This document shows, piece by piece, positions 1 through 10,960 of a stretch of 64,000 nucleotides of DNA. The notes beneath the pieces are model-generated. The model was not told the origin of the DNA and searched no databases. It was given only the letters and a program-made list of their open reading frames with translations. Origin of the DNA: Wurfbainia villosa (taxonomy: Eukaryota; Streptophyta; Magnoliopsida; Zingiberales; Zingiberaceae); NCBI GenBank assembly GCA_025175895.1, contig CM046000.1, forward strand, positions 38,848,720 through 38,912,719. The letters run 5' to 3'. Position 1 is the first letter of the stretch; each line of letters opens with the position of its first letter. The position numbers were made by a program, and so were the translations under genes.

Positions 1-732
1 TATTATTTGTACATATATCTCCCCGTGTTTAACATCTCGAATGTCAGTCAATTAATTAATTTACTGACAATTAATTAATCAACATCTAACTCCATGAGTA
101 GTACCACTCAACCTTATCATCATGCCGGACCAAGTCCACCTATAGGGTTTACATGATGAACCATATGAGCTCCTCAAGAGGACATCATCATCCTAGTATA
201 TAGGACACGGTTTCCTCCTATAATCAACGATACACCATATAAATAATATCATTTCCCAACTTACCGAGCCTATCGATTTACTCTATAAATCTCGCCCATT
301 AGTAAATCAAAGAAATGAATACTAAGTATATGTGTCCGTTATTATATCAGGATTAAGAGCATGTACAACATAATAAATGAGGTCCGATTCAATTATGTTG
401 TCAGCAATAAATTGAATCACCTCTATGTCGGTCCTACTCAATACACACAAAGTATACTAGTGTGATTCTATTGTCAAGACAAACCAATACCAAATCACAC
501 TACAACCATTCCAATAGTTTGTCCATAACCATCTCGGTTGTGAGGATTTACTTATACTTTACAAGGAACTGATAACATGATCTCCCATGTGATACTACAC
601 CCCATGTTTTCTACAATTTAATGTATTAGACAATATGCATAACCATAAATATGCAAACAATGATCATGTGATTCTTATTTCAAAATAAAGATGTTCATAC
701 AAAAGATAGACTTTTCAGTATACATCCCAACA
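1..732 (-). repeat. E1 3' LTR, partial
   Basis: On the minus strand the LTR starts TGTTGGGATGTATACTGAAA at base 732, immediately after the polypurine tract, and runs off the left edge of the window. It aligns base for base with 8422-9149 of the E1 5' LTR. The inverted TTAATTAATT pair near 48-86 recurs in every LTR of this family. Confidence 0.9.
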
Positions 733-747
733 ATCTCCCACTTATAC
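733..747 (-). other. E1 polypurine tract
   Basis: The minus strand reads AGTATAAGTGGGAGAT directly before the 3' LTR, the expected site for plus-strand priming. E2 (14684-14699) and E3 (27237-27251) carry the same motif. Confidence 0.75.
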
Positions 748-765
748 TAAAAGACTATGCTGTCC

Positions 766-1331
766 TCATACTGTCATACATCTAATTCCCATTCCCTCCA
801 CATGCCAATCAAAAGCCCTCGCTAGAAGGGCATTAGTGAAAGGATCTGCTAGGTTATCCTCTGATGCAATCTTGGCCACAACAACTTCTCCTCGCTTTAT
901 GATTTCTCGTATCAGGTGGTACTTGCGCTCTATGTGTTTACTTGCCTTGTGGGCTCGTGGTTCCTTCGAGTTTGCAACTGCACTACTATTATCACAATAA
1001 ATTGTGATAGTTCTAGGCAAACCAGGAATCACATCCAAGTCCATCAAGAAGTTCTTGAGCCACACAGCTTCTTTAGCCACCTCAGAGGTCGCCACATACT
1101 CAGCTTCCATGGTAGAGTCTGCCACGCATTTCTGCTTGACACTCCTCCATACAATGGCTCCACCTCCCAAAGTAAACACAAAACCTGAGGTAGACTTACT
1201 GTTATCCCTAGCTGATTGGAAGTCAGAATCTGTGTAACCCACAAGGATAATTGGTCTACCTGGTAAACTAGCATATAATCCCTAGTCCTTCTCAGGTACT
1301 TTAATGTATGCTTTACCGCAGTCCAATGTCC
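766..1331 (-). pseudogene. E1 RNase H domain, frameshifted
   Basis: Copia RNase H closing the polyprotein. The open part (1242-766) contains GYTDSDF, the conserved DSTMEAEY block, TIYCDNS and KHIERKYHLIRE, and ends in GMGIRCMTV before a stop about 20 bases ahead of the polypurine tract. It lies in a different frame from RT and all upstream domains, so a frameshift lies between about 1245 and 1335. RNase H normally removes the RNA strand during reverse transcription. E2 and E3 carry the same domain in frame. Confidence 0.88.
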
Positions 1332-2279
1332 CTATCCTAGATTACTCTGATATCTGCTAACCATGCCCACCGCAAAGTAAATATCGGGTCTCGTACATAG
1401 CTTGACATACATGAGGCTTCCTACTGCCAAAGCATAAGGAACCGCCTTCATCTCTTCTCTCTCCTTAGATGTTCTAGGACACATCTCTTTAGATAAAGGA
1501 ACTCCATGCTTGAAAGGTAGAAAACCTTTCTTGGAGTTCTGCATGCTAAAACAATCCATTATGGTATCTATGTATGAAGCTTGAGATAAGCACAACATCC
1601 TTTTCCTGCGATCCCTTATAACCTTGATCCCAAGGATGTGTCCCACTTCTCCCAAGTCCTTCATATCAAACTATTTGGACAACCACACCCTTATGTCCGA
1701 TAACACCTTGACATTGTTGTCAATTAACAAAATGTCATCTACGTATAGTACAAGAAATTCCACTATGTTTCTGTCACATCTCTTGTATACATAAGACTCA
1801 TCCGGACTTTGAATAAATCCATAAGACTGGATTACCTCATCAAAGTGGATGTTCCAAGACCTCGAAGCTTGCTTCAATCCATAAATGGACCGATTAAGCT
1901 TACACATAAGATGCCCTTTGCCCTTTGCAATGAATCTCTCTTGTTGCTTCATATAGATGTTTTCCTCAAGACTTCCATTAAGGAAAGATGTCTTGACATC
2001 TATCTGCCACACCTCATAATCCATATGAGCAGCAATACATAAGAGAATCCGAATAGACTTAAGCATGGCTACCGGCGAAAAGGTCTCCTCATAATCGATA
2101 CCCTCTTTCTGAGTATACCCCTTCGCAACAAGCCTTACTTTGAAGGTTTCAAGCTTCCCATCTATTCCTCTCTTTCTTTTGTAGATCCACTTGCATCCAA
2201 TGGCTTTTACACCATTGGGTGATTCTACTATCTCCCAGACCTGATTTGAATCCATAGATTCTATCTCAAAATTCATCAC
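1332..2279 (-). pseudogene. E1 reverse transcriptase domain
   Basis: Copia RT on the minus strand. The stretch 2279-1671 opens with the QVWEIVESP and GCKWIYKRKR blocks, then KARLVAKGYTQ-type sequence, FSPVAMLKSIR, QIDVKTSFLNG and the catalytic YVDDILL near its end. After a stop near 1668 the same frame continues (1664-1332) with MKDLGEVGHILGIKV and the RPDIYFAVGMVSRYQ block. One nonsense codon therefore splits an otherwise continuous domain. The fragment is in frame with gag, protease and integrase. Confidence 0.9.
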
Positions 2280-3260
2280 ACTTTACCAAGATACCGCATC
2301 TTTATCTTGGATCGCCTCATCATATGTCCAGGGATCAAGTTCATGTTCGCCAAGGATCAAATCAGAAGATTCTCCCAAGAACATGAATCTATCAGGTTGT
2401 CTTACAACCCTCCCACTACGATGAGATTTTACCTGTGTATCCACTGTGACATGCGGTGCAGTGACTTATGGTATATCCTCTTGTACCGGTGGTACTGAAG
2501 CAATGACTTCCCCTTTTTATTCCTTCATAACAATCTTACTCATGGGCTTGTAGTTCATCACATAGTCTTCTTCTAGAAATCTGGCATTCGTGCTAACGAT
2601 CACCCTCTGATCTCTAGGAATATAAAACAAACCACCTTTCGTTACCCTAGGATAGACAACGAACATGTGCACTTCTGTACGAGGTTCCAACTTACCAGCA
2701 TCTGCCTTCAGCACATGTGCTGGACTCCCCCAAATCCAAATATGTCTCAGACTAGGCTTTCGCCCAGTCCACAATTCTGTGGGAGTAGAAGACACTAATT
2801 TAGATGGTACCAAGTTTAGAATATACACTGTCGTATCTAGAGCATATCCTCAGAACGAATCTGGCAACTCAGAATAACTCATCATCGATCTAACCATCTC
2901 CATAAGAGTCCTATTCCTTCGCTCTGCTACACTATTCTGCTGGGGTGTGCCAAGTGCAGACAATTGGGATTGAATCCCAACCTCTGATAAGTAATTCCTA
3001 AACTCTCCCAAGAGCTACTCACCACCACGATTAGATCGTAGTGTCTTGATACTTTTACCCTGACATTTCTCCACATCAGCCTTGAATTCTTTGAACTTGT
3101 CAAAGTATTCAGACTTGTGGCGCATCAAGTAAATGTATCCATACCTTGAATAATCGTCTATAAAAGAGAAGAAATATTCAAAGCCACCTCTTGCCTGGAT
3201 AGACATAGGACCATACAAATAAGAATGAACCAACTCCAACACATCTTTGGCTCTATACCC
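2280..3260 (-). pseudogene. E1 integrase core and C-terminal region
   Basis: Retroviral-type integrase of copia. The core is visible as LVHSYLYGPMS, then FIDDYSRYGYIYLM (DD part of the DDE triad) and IKTLRSNRGGE (3242-3015). Further on, WTGRKPSLRHIWIWGSPAHV belongs to the C-terminal part (2828-2517). Stops at 3258-3260 (after LKA), 3012-3014 (just after RGGE) and near 2851 break the frame. The segment 2280-2516 is the integrase-RT linker and holds no long frame. All pieces share one frame. Confidence 0.85.
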
Positions 3261-3836
3261 CTAGGCCTTTAAAGGCCTCTTGGTCATTTTACCCTCCAAG
3301 CAAGATTCGCAGGTTGGGAAATCTTCCACCACTAGTGAACCCAGAGGTTCATCAGCTATCAACCTTTGAATTCTTCTTAGGTTAATATGACCTAGCCTTA
3401 GATGCCAAAGATATATTTGGTTCATCTTCGAAGGTTCTTTTCTCTTATTGGTATTAGAAGATGAGTTATTTACTTCTATTTGCATCGTGGGAGCTTTTGG
3501 TTCAAGTGTATATAAATTTCCTATCAAAGCACCAGAACAGATAATCTCCCTATTCCTTTTTATAACAACTCTTTCATTAAAAGAAATAGAATATCCATCC
3601 ATAAACAATTTAGAAACCAAAATCAAATTCTTTCTAAATAAAGGTACATAAAGGCAATTTTTCAGAACCAAAACTTTATTCCTCTCAAAAGACAAATAAA
3701 CATCTCCCACTACAACAGCCGCTACCTTCGTAGCATCACCCAAGTAGATGGTAATCTCCCCTTTAGCCAGTCCTCTGGTTTCCTGGAACCCCTGCAAAGT
3801 ATTGCAGACATGATTAGTGGCTTCCGTATCTACACA
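3261..3836 (-). pseudogene. E1 protease and GAG-pre-integrase region
   Basis: Aspartic protease followed by the HHCC zinc-binding region before integrase. The expected DTGA protease signature reads DTEA here (glycine to glutamate), and the tryptophan codon three residues upstream of that aspartate is TAG (3834-3836). The zinc-binding part is recognisable as YLWHLRLGHINLRRIQ followed by CESCLEGKMTKR. Both lesions are G-to-A in the sense strand, consistent with decay by cytosine methylation and deamination. Confidence 0.85.
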
Positions 3837-4688
3837 CTATGTGCCGGTAGATAAGACCGCTAAACATGTTTCAACGACTAGACCGAAAGATATACCTTTG
3901 TTCTGCTTTCGGTTGGGGCAGTCCTTCTTCCAGTGTCTAGTCTGCTTACAAGTGAAGCACTTGCCTTTCGGTTTCTTCACTCTTCCCTGAGATCCTCCCG
4001 CCACCTTTGCCCCAGCTTGTTTCTTCTTCTTCTTGCCTTTCGGCTTAGAAGTAGAAACCTTTTGGGCAACCATGGCTTGTGCCTGAGCACTCTGATGAAA
4101 TATCCCCTCTTTCGCCTGGAGTTCTGTCAGAAGCTTCGCCAACAAATACAACCTTTTATTCATGTTGTAGATCAGGCAAAACTGCTCAAAACTGTTAAGT
4201 AGAGACTGAAGAATGATATCGACCTGGGTTTCCCCATCGATCTTAGCTCCGAGGACTTCCAGCTCATTCAAATGAGCCATCATCTTGAGAACATGATCCC
4301 TCACGGGTGTTCCCTTGATCATGGTGGTCATCATCAAGTTCCTCATGGCTTCCTGCCTAGCAGCCCGATTCTGGTGTCTGAAAAGCTCTTTGAGATTGAG
4401 CATCATGTCATAAGCAGTGGCCATGGTTTGATGATGATGTTGCAGTACATTTGACATAGATGCCAAAATGTAACATCGCACCATCTCATCAGCCTTAATC
4501 CACTTCTTATAACTCTCCTTCTCCTTTTCCCCAGAATCATCCACAGGCTTAGGAGGGAACTCTTCGAGGAGTACATATTTGTATTCCTCAGCAGTCAAGA
4601 CAATATCAAGATTCCTCTTCCAATCAACATAATTGGGTCCAGTAAGTTTATTTTATTTCAGTATCACAGCAAGCAGGTTGAAAGTCAT
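3837..4688 (-). pseudogene. E1 gag
   Basis: Copia Gag (capsid/nucleocapsid). The ATG at 4688-4686 starts MTFNLLAVILK and is followed at once by an in-frame TAA. Reading then continues LTGPNYVDW, the UBN2-type Gag domain, a lysine-rich segment (KGKKKKKQAGAK) and one CCHC zinc knuckle CFTCKQTRHWKKDC. Start assignment follows E2 and E3, which begin MNFNPL and MTFNPL at the homologous site. Gag would package element RNA into virus-like particles in the cytoplasm. The early stop makes this copy non-functional. Confidence 0.88.
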
Positions 4689-4873
4689 TTTGAAAAACCT
4701 AAGAATCACATAGATCAAAACATTAGATTTCAAAAAATTATTGATTCCTCAAACAATAAAATTTTAAAATCAACCAACACCTCAAAATACTGAGAATATC
4801 GTATGCCACGATAGTGTGGACGTATATGAATTCTACATTTGTAAGAGGAGGTTTTACCCATTAATTTTACTAT

Positions 4874-6187
4874 CTTGTCAAAGCATTAAAACTTGCGGCG
4901 CATCAGGTAAATGTATCCATATCTTGAGTAATCATCTATAAAAGAGACGAAATACTCAAAATCACCTCTAGCCTAGATAGACATAGGACAACACAAATCA
5001 GAATGAACCAATTCTAACACATCTTTGGCTCTATACCCCTTGGCCTGAAAAGGCCTCTTGGTCATCTTACCCTCCAAGCAAGATTCACAGGTTGAGAGAT
5101 CCTCCACTACTAATGAACCCAAAGGTCCATCAGCTATCAACCTTTGAATTCTGCTTAGGTTAATGTGACCAAGCCTAAGATGCCAAAGATATGTTTGATT
5201 CATCTTTGAAGGTTCTTTTCTCTTATTGGAATTAGAAGATGAGTTATTAACTTCAATTTGAATCGTGGGAGGTTTTGGTTCAAGTGTCTATAAATTTCCT
5301 ATCAATGTACCTGAACAGATATTCTCCCTATTCCTTTTTATAACAGCTCTGTCATTAAAAGAAATAGAATATCCATCCATAAACAATTTAGAAACTGGAA
5401 CTATGTTCTTTCTAAATAAAGGTACATAAAGGGAATTTTCCAAAACCTAAGTTTTATTTTTCTCAAGAGATAAATAAAATTTCTCTCACTGCAATAGCTG
5501 CCACCTTCATGGTATTGCCCAAGTAAATGGTAATCTCGCCTTTAGCTAGTCGTCGGGTTTCCTGGAACCCCTGTAAAGTATTGCAGGCATAATCAGTGGC
5601 TCTCGTATCTACACACCAGGTGCCGGTAGATAACACCACTAATCATGTTTCAAAGACTAGTCCAAAGGATATATCTTTGTTCTTCTTTGGATTGGGACAG
5701 TCCTTCTTCCATTGTCCATCCTGCTTGTAAGTGAAGTACTTGCCTTTCGGCTTCTTCACTCCTCCCTGAGATCCTCCCACCACCTTTGCTCCACCTTGTT
5801 TCTCCTTCTTCTTGCCTTTCGGCTTAGAAGTAGAAACCTTTTTGAGCAACCATGGCTTGAGGACACTCTTCGAAGAGTGCATACTTGTACTCCTTAGTAG
5901 ATAAGACAATATCTAAATTCTTTTCCAATCATCATAATTATGCACAGTAAGTTTATTTTCCTTTAGTATCAAAACAAGTGGACTGAAAGTCATTTTTGAA
6001 AATTCTAAGAATCACATAGATCATTACTGTAGATTTCAAAAAATTATTGATTCCTCAAACAATAAAATTTCAAAAATCAACCAACACCTCAAAACACCGA
6101 GAATATCGTATGCCACGATAGTGTGGACGTATACGAATTCTACATTTGTAATAGGAGGTTTTACCCATTAATTTTACTATCTTGTCA
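4874..6187 (-). pseudogene. Tandem duplicate of E1 integrase-to-leader segment, with gag deletion
   Basis: A second, diverged copy of 3095-4877. It runs from integrase (FDDYSRYGY-type sequence near 4900-4970), through GAG-pre-integrase (5203-4973: YLWHLRLGHINLSRIQ, CESCLEGKMTKR), protease with DTRA in place of DTGA (near 5610), and the zinc knuckle (near 5730), to a second leader start. About 475 bp of gag is missing between the lysine-rich segment and the N-terminus (junction near 5865). The duplication joint at 4874-4881 lies on CTTGTCAA, which occurs both in the leader (near 6180) and in integrase (near 3097). Confidence 0.85.
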
Positions 6188-7039
6188 ACGTAACTTTATG
6201 ACAAGTAAAATTAATAGTTGGTTTCTCTTCGGCCCTACAAATAAAAGCAGTGACTCCGATGGGGAGGATACTTATATTTGTATCTAAGTGTACACCATTA
6301 CTCGGTACCAAGGTAATTATCTCGGGTTATATGCCTTACGATGGGCAAGTACACACGCTCCTTAATAATTTCCTATAACCATATTCGACCTTGTGATCCG
6401 CAAACAAACCCATCCGATGGGGAGGAGGGCACTCAGAGCTGACGCACAAGTTTTTTTGCATCACTTGTCAAATCGTAATGGAGGCCGTGGGAATTTTAAA
6501 AAATTCCCTCTCCCACTTAGTAATTTGAAATTCAGGAATTTTCCTAGCCTACGACATGCATATCAAACAAAAAGCAATAAATATGAAAAATAAATTATTT
6601 TCCAACTATTATGGCTTTTGTCTTCAATATGACTCCTGTCGCATCGCCATCTCGTCCGCTCCTCCTACGCCATGTACGAGCCATCCGGAGATCCGAACCG
6701 AGACTAAAACCTATTTTAATTTACATCCATCTATCCTATACTCCACGAGGGAGTGTACATGAAATCTAGATCAAAAGTAAAATAAAATAAAGAGTGGCTA
6801 AACAATGTCGTATTTAATTTACAAAAACTAAATACTAGCCTCGTCAACCCTGAGGATTCAACAAAATAAATATTTACACACATACAATCACATACACACA
6901 TATGGCCATAATAGTCAGATCTTATGCCTGCAACCAAAGAGTTAAACTACGCATATCCTACTATTATCCGGCACATATAATATATGAAAAAGTGCATAAA
7001 AATTAACCGAATCCTAAACACACAAAACCGGAAACCTTT
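6188..7039 (-). other. E1 5' untranslated leader
   Basis: Non-coding leader between primer-binding site and gag, homologous to 9150-9508, 34154-35200 and 53333-53937. I see no convincing protein; short frames here are not shared among copies. Confidence 0.75.
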
Positions 7040-7051
7040 GCTCTGATACCA
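7040..7051 (-). other. E1 primer-binding site (tRNA-iMet)
   Basis: The minus strand reads TGGTATCAGAGC, complementary to the 3' end of plant initiator methionine tRNA, two bases inside the 5' LTR boundary at 7054. Confidence 0.9.
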
Positions 7052-8090
7052 ATTGAAGGGTTTTGCTTATCGAGTCCGTGAGGGGAAACTTCACTTCCCA
7101 CTTCACCTCGGTAGCTCATCCATGGCGATCCCTTCGATGTCCCCATATTAAAAAAAAAAATAATCCTAGATAAAAGGGATTGCCCAAACCACCAAGTCAT
7201 CATCGTGCTATTCGTTTAGAGAGGTCACTTGAACAAACTAGTTGTTCAAGCGACCATCCTCTATTCTACGAGTAGCCGCAAAATAGACGATGTCCGGATC
7301 ACCGGTTTTCGTGTTTATGCTCGGGATCCAAGTATTATTTAGCCATTTACAGATTTATAACATGCTTATAATTGAAAAACAAAAACAAGCAACAAACAAA
7401 AGAAGAAAGTAGAATAGGTATACCTCTCTATCTTCTAATGTATGACCTTCCTCCTTTTGGACGTCGTGTGGGCGACGATCTACCAAAAGTCAAAGCTCCT
7501 AGATTGCAAATCTTCCTTCCTTGCTCTTCCAAAGCAAGAGGAAGAGTAGAAACAAGCTTTTTCCACTCCCTAAAACCAACCAACAAGGAGCATACAATAT
7601 CCTTTCCGCCGGCCAACTAGAAGGTGGAGAAGATGATGGAAAACAATCAAGACACCAAGGGAAACCCTATATCTTGTTTCCACCACCTAAGGAGAAGGAG
7701 AAGAGGTCTTTCGATGCCACCCAAGGGCTGGGATAGGGTTGTGGGCATCGGCCACCAAGGGATGAAGAAGAAAGAAACCTTCCTTATTTGGTGCCACCCA
7801 AGCGTCCTAAACCCTAAGCCTGGACCCTAATCCTAGCTCTCCTTTTTGGTCGGCCATGGAAGAGGAGAAGAAGAATAGGATGAGCTCATGCCAAGGTAGA
7901 GAAAAGAAGAATAGTGGCCGGCCAGCCTTAGGAAGAAGAAGGAAACCCTCATCAACTTGTGGTCGCCCACCCTTAGCTCCCAAAACCCTAGCCACCCAAA
8001 CCTAATCCTAAACCAACTAGGATTCCTAGCCTCCAAAAGAAGCAAACCCTAATCCCCTTATCATTAAGTTGTCGTCCAAGCCAATAAGCC

Positions 8091-8100
8091 TTATTTATAG
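8091..8100 (-). promoter_or_regulatory. TATA-like box in E1 5' LTR
   Basis: Minus strand CTATAAATAA, at a position conserved in all LTRs of this family (for example 36261-36270 and 54955-54964). Probable core promoter of the element, by inference. Confidence 0.5.
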
Positions 8101-8132
8101 AGTTGGGTTTATGCCTTGGATTAATCTCCTCT

Positions 8133-8250
8133 ATTAGTTCTAGGGATTTAATCTCAACCGTCGGATCTAGAGATTTAATCTCAACCATCGGATCTAGAGA
8201 TTTAATCTCTGCCTTTGGATCTAGAGTTTTGTTTCTATCCATTGGATCTA
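8133..8250. repeat. LTR minisatellite of about 27 bp (E1)
   Basis: Tandem copies of a unit containing GGATCTAGAGATTTAATCTC. Both strands stay open through it, giving spurious KSLDPTVEI-type proteins. Confidence 0.85.
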
Positions 8251-9149
8251 AGCTTCATGAGGTGTTAATAGGCTACATTAGGGACCATGAGGAGGAGTTG
8301 GGTCTTGGGCACCCATGGATCAAGCCCACATAAAGTCCGATCCACTAATGATGATCCAATCCACTAAAGGTTCATCATTGATCTACCTCACCAACCCCCA
8401 TATGATAATATGGGCTCCATATATTATTTGTACATTTTCTCCCCGTGTTTAAGATCTCGAATGTCTGTCGATTAATTAATTTACTGACAATTAATTAATC
8501 AACATCTAACTCTTTGAGTAGTACCACTCAACCTTTTCATCATGTCGGACCAAGTCCACCTGCAGGGTTTACATGATGAACCTTATGAGCTCCTCAAGGG
8601 GACATCATCATCCTAATATATAGGACACGGTTTCCTCCTATAATCAATGGTACACCATATAAATAATATCATCTCCGAACTTACCGAGCCTATCAATTTA
8701 ATCTATAAATCTCGCCCATTAGTAAATCAAAGAGATGAGTACTAAGTATATGTGCCCGTTATTATATCGGGATTAAGAGCATGTACTAAATAATATCTGA
8801 GGTCCGATTCGATTATGTAATCAGCAATAAATCGAATCACCTCTGAGTCGGTCCTGCTCAATACACACAAAGTGCACTAGTGTGATTCTATGGTCAAGAC
8901 AAACCAACACCAAATCACACTACAACCATTCCGATGGTTTGTCCAAAGTCATCTCGGTTGTGAGTCTTTACTTATACTTTTCAAGGAGCCGATAACATGA
9001 TCTCCCGTGTGACACCACACAGCATGTTATCTACAATGTAATGTATTAGACAATATGCATAAAAATATGCAAACAATGATCATGTGATTCTTATTTCAAA
9101 AATAAAGATGTACATAGAAAAGATAGACTTTTCAGTATACATCCCTACA

Positions 9150-9508
9150 TACTTCCCCATCGGAAGGCACATAATCCGAGGTAATTGCCTTAGTATTGGG
9201 TAATGGTGAATACTTAGATGCAAATAAAAGTATCCTCCCCATCGGAGTCACTGCTTTTATTTGTAGGGCCAAAGAGGAATCAACTATTAATTTTATTTGT
9301 CAAAAAGTAAGGTTGACAGGATAATAAAATTAATAGGTAAAACCTCCTCTTACAAATGTAGAATTCGTATACGTCCACACTATCGTGGCATACAATATTC
9401 TCGGTGTTTTGAGGTGTTGGTTGATTCTAAAATTTTATTGTTTGAGGAATCAATAATTTTTTGAAATCTAATTGTTTTTTATCTATGTGATTTTTAGGTT
9501 TCTTCAAA
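9150..9508 (+). other. E2 leader, 5' truncated by E1 insertion
   Basis: Starts TACTTCCCCATCGG, matching the middle of the leaders at 6188-7039 and 34154-35200 in reverse complement. No gene is visible. Confidence 0.8.
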
Positions 9509-10330
9509 ATGAATTTCAACCCACTTGATGGGATTCTAAAGGAAAATAAACTTACCTGACCTAACTATGTGGATTGGAAATGGAATCTTGACATAGTCTT
9601 AACTACTGAGGAGTACAAGTATGTACTTCTCGAGGAGTGTCCTCCTAAGCCTACGAATGATTCTGGTGAAAAGGAGAAAGAGAGTTATAAAAAGTGGATC
9701 AAGGCTAATGAGATGGCGCAGTGTTACATTTTGGCTTCTATGTCAAATGTATTGCAACATCTGCATCAGGTCATAACTACTGCTTATGACATGATGCTCA
9801 ATCTCAAGGAACTTTTCGGACACCGGAATTGGGCTACTAGGCAAGAAGCCATGAGAAACTTGATGACGACCACCATGGTTGAGGGAACACCCGTTAGGGA
9901 TCATGTTCTCATGATGATGGCTCATTTGAATGAGCTAGAAGTCCATGGAGCTGAGATCGATGAGGAAACCCAGGTCGATATCATTCTCCAATCTCTACCT
10001 AGGAGTTTTGAGCAATTTTGCCTGAACGACAACATGAATAAGAGGTTGTATTCGTTGGCGGAGCTTTTGATAGAACTCTAGGTGGCAGAGGGGCTTTTTT
10101 GTCAGAGTTCTCAGGTTTTGGTTGTCCCGAAGGTTTCTAATTCTAAGTCGAAAGGCAAGAAGAAGAAGAAACAAGGTGCAGCGAAGGTGGTGGGAGGATC
10201 GCAGGGATTGAAGAAGCCGAAAGAAAAGTGCTTCACTTGCAAGCAGACTGGACATTGGAAGGTTGACTGTCGCAATCGGAAGCAGAACAATGGTATATCT
10301 TTTGGTCTAGTCATTGAAACATGTTTAGCG
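9509..10330 (+). pseudogene. E2 gag
   Basis: Gag of E2. The ATG at 9509 gives MNFNPLDGILKENKLT and then a TGA (9557-9559) where relatives have glycine. The frame continues through VDWKWNLDIVLTTEEYKYVL and the UBN2-type helices to a TAG at 10079-10081 (glutamine codon in relatives), then the lysine-rich SKSKGKKKKKQ and the CCHC knuckle CFTCKQTGHWKVDC near 10230. Both stops are single-base changes in an otherwise well-kept frame. Nucleocapsid function (RNA packaging) is the family role. Confidence 0.9.
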
Positions 10331-10960
10331 GTGTTATCTATCGGCACCTGGTGTGTATATACTGGAGCCACTGATCATGTCTGCAATACTTTGCAAGGGT
10401 TCCAGGAAACCAAACGACTAGCTGAGGGGGAGATTACCATCTACATGGGCAATGCTACTAAGGTGGCGGCTATTGCAGTGGGAGATATTTATTTATCTTT
10501 TGATTGGAATAAAACTTTGTTTCTGAGAAATTTCCTTTATGTACCTTCATTTAGAAAGAATTTAATTTCAGTTTCTAAATTATTTTTGGATGGATATTCT
10601 ATTTCTTTTAATGACAAAGTTGTTATAAAAAGGAATAGGGAGATTATCTGTTCTAGTACGTTGGTAGGAAATTTATACACTCTTGAACCAAAAGCTCCCG
10701 TGATACAAACAGAAGTAAATAACTCATCTTCTAAATTCAATAAGAAAAAAGAACCTTCGAAAATGAACCAAACGTATCTTTGGAATCTATGGTTATGTCA
10801 TATTAACTTGAGTAGAATTCAAAGGTTGATAACTGATGGGCCTTTGGGTTCATTAGTGGTGGAAGATTTCCCAACCTGCTAATCTTGCTTGGAAGGAAAA
10901 ATGACCAAGAGGCCTTTTAAGGCCAAGGGGTATAGTGCCAAAGATGTGTTGGAATTGGTT
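10331..10960 (+). pseudogene. E2 protease and GAG-pre-integrase
   Basis: Same frame as gag. The protease signature reads YTGA instead of DTGA, so the catalytic aspartate is lost (CVYTGATDHVC). The region continues with LSFDWNKTLFLRNFLYVP and YLWNLWLCHINLSRIQ, where relatives have HLRLGH. A TAA (10880-10882) sits between the two cysteines of the HHCC finger. Three key residues are therefore gone, which argues this copy has been inactive for long. Confidence 0.87.

Larger units (their letters stand above)
1..9149 (-). mobile_element. E1: Ty1/copia LTR retrotransposon, long-LTR family, left end outside window
   Basis: In minus orientation this reads 5' LTR (9149-7054), tRNA-iMet primer-binding site, leader, gag, protease, integrase, RT, RNase H, polypurine tract, and the start of the 3' LTR (732-1). 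The order integrase before RT is the Ty1/copia hallmark. The window begins inside the 3' LTR: base 1 corresponds to about base 8422 of the 5' LTR. The leader and part of gag-pol are tandemly duplicated (4874-6187). The polyprotein has nonsense codons and one frameshift, so the copy is dead. LTRs near 2.1 kb and the pol sequence suggest an Angela/Tork-type lineage, which is inference. It sits in the leader of E2, whose sequence resumes at 9150. Confidence 0.92.
7054..9149 (-). repeat. E1 5' LTR (2096 bp)
   Basis: On the minus strand it starts TGTAGGGATGTATACTG at 9149 and ends CCCTTCA at 7054, next to the primer-binding site. It contains a TATA-like box (8091-8100) and a 27-bp repeat array (about 8133-8250). 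The base after it (9150) is leader of E2 in the opposite orientation. Confidence 0.92.

Noticed and set aside
7988..8333. Open frames with repeated KSLDPTVEI or SRDLISTVG residues (also at 36272, 52214, 54921)
   Set aside because: They are translations of the 27-bp LTR minisatellite, open on both strands and in non-coding LTR sequence.
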